Assembly (NCBI RefSeq): GCF_014697105.1
Contig: NZ_JACJRF010000019.1
Coordinates: forward strand, 35,038 to 99,037
DNA length: 64,000 bases
Direction: 5' to 3'
From: Anabaena subtropica FACHB-260
GTDB lineage: Bacteria; Cyanobacteriota; Cyanobacteriia; Cyanobacteriales; Nostocaceae
Part shown: positions 63,866 to 64,000 of the stretch, one piece after another
Layout of the letters: the number at the start of each line of letters is the position of its first letter
Position numbering within the stretch: the stretch's first letter is position 1
Translations under genes and position numbers: made by a program
The notes under the pieces: generated by a model
Database searches by the model: none
Seen by the model: the letters and a program-made list of their open reading frames with translations, nothing else
What the model was told of the DNA's origin: nothing

Positions 63866-64000
<135 letters not shown>

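Overview
The window is chromosomal DNA of a filamentous, probably heterocyst-forming cyanobacterium of the Nostoc/Anabaena group. The evidence is photosynthesis genes (psaE, ndhO, the 3' end of psbD), many protein families confined to cyanobacteria (DUF1830, DUF3134, DUF3155, DUF3611, DUF4079, PAP/fibrillin, Ycf46, SLH-porin), very frequent GCGATCGC (HIP1) octamers, and intergenic heptamer repeats of the TGACTAA / ATTACGA / TGACCAT type that are characteristic of Nostocales. No tRNA, rRNA, CRISPR array or intact insertion sequence was found.

Layout. 1-5.7 kb: RNase E (cut by the left edge), a B12-binding/radical-SAM protein fused to its DUF2344 partner, and a STAS protein. 6-14.3 kb: LL-diaminopimelate aminotransferase, the N-degron adaptor ClpS, two intramembrane-protease-like proteins (CPBP and PrsW), a coupled DICT/HD plus pentapeptide-repeat pair, a GNAT enzyme. 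14.5-20 kb: a second B12/radical-SAM protein, a DUF1830 gene behind a good NtcA-type promoter, small membrane proteins, an ABC ATPase and an OmpR-type regulator. 20.6-27.7 kb: mraY, psaE, mutM, ndhO, mdh and small conserved proteins.

27.9-31.5 kb is an AT-rich accessory island. It holds a Schlafen/AlbA-TPR protein, a retron (msr-msd-like RNA plus reverse transcriptase) and a protein with two Nif11-like units. This is the most likely site of an undescribed system.

31.8-47 kb: Ycf46-like AAA ATPase, SH3 and peptidoglycan-binding envelope proteins, an SbcC-type ATPase, a 173-bp MITE-like element with perfect 18-bp ends, two paralogous envelope proteins (one carrying SLH domains), a Hik2/CSK-like kinase with a palindromic repeat inside its coding sequence, DUF3155, a CCB1-like protein, a PadR regulator and DUF3611. 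47-54.6 kb: serS, a second small defence island (DUF262/DUF1524 protein and a VapBC-like pair), rseP-nth, rpsN and aat. 54.6-64 kb: RecB-like nuclease, phosphoglucomutase, double-domain QueD, J protein, cysK with an Rrf2 regulator, an SLH-porin, pterin dehydratase, and psbD running off the right edge. Between the last two, on the minus strand, lies a promoter, a 23-codon ORF with a perfect Shine-Dalgarno, a strongly folded RNA and a terminator. I do not recognise this unit.

Most genes are short transcription units of one to three genes. Clear functional couplings are rseP/nth (4-base overlap), the DICT-HD/pentapeptide pair (4-base overlap), VapB/VapC (13-base overlap) and cysK beside a cysteine-free Rrf2 regulator.
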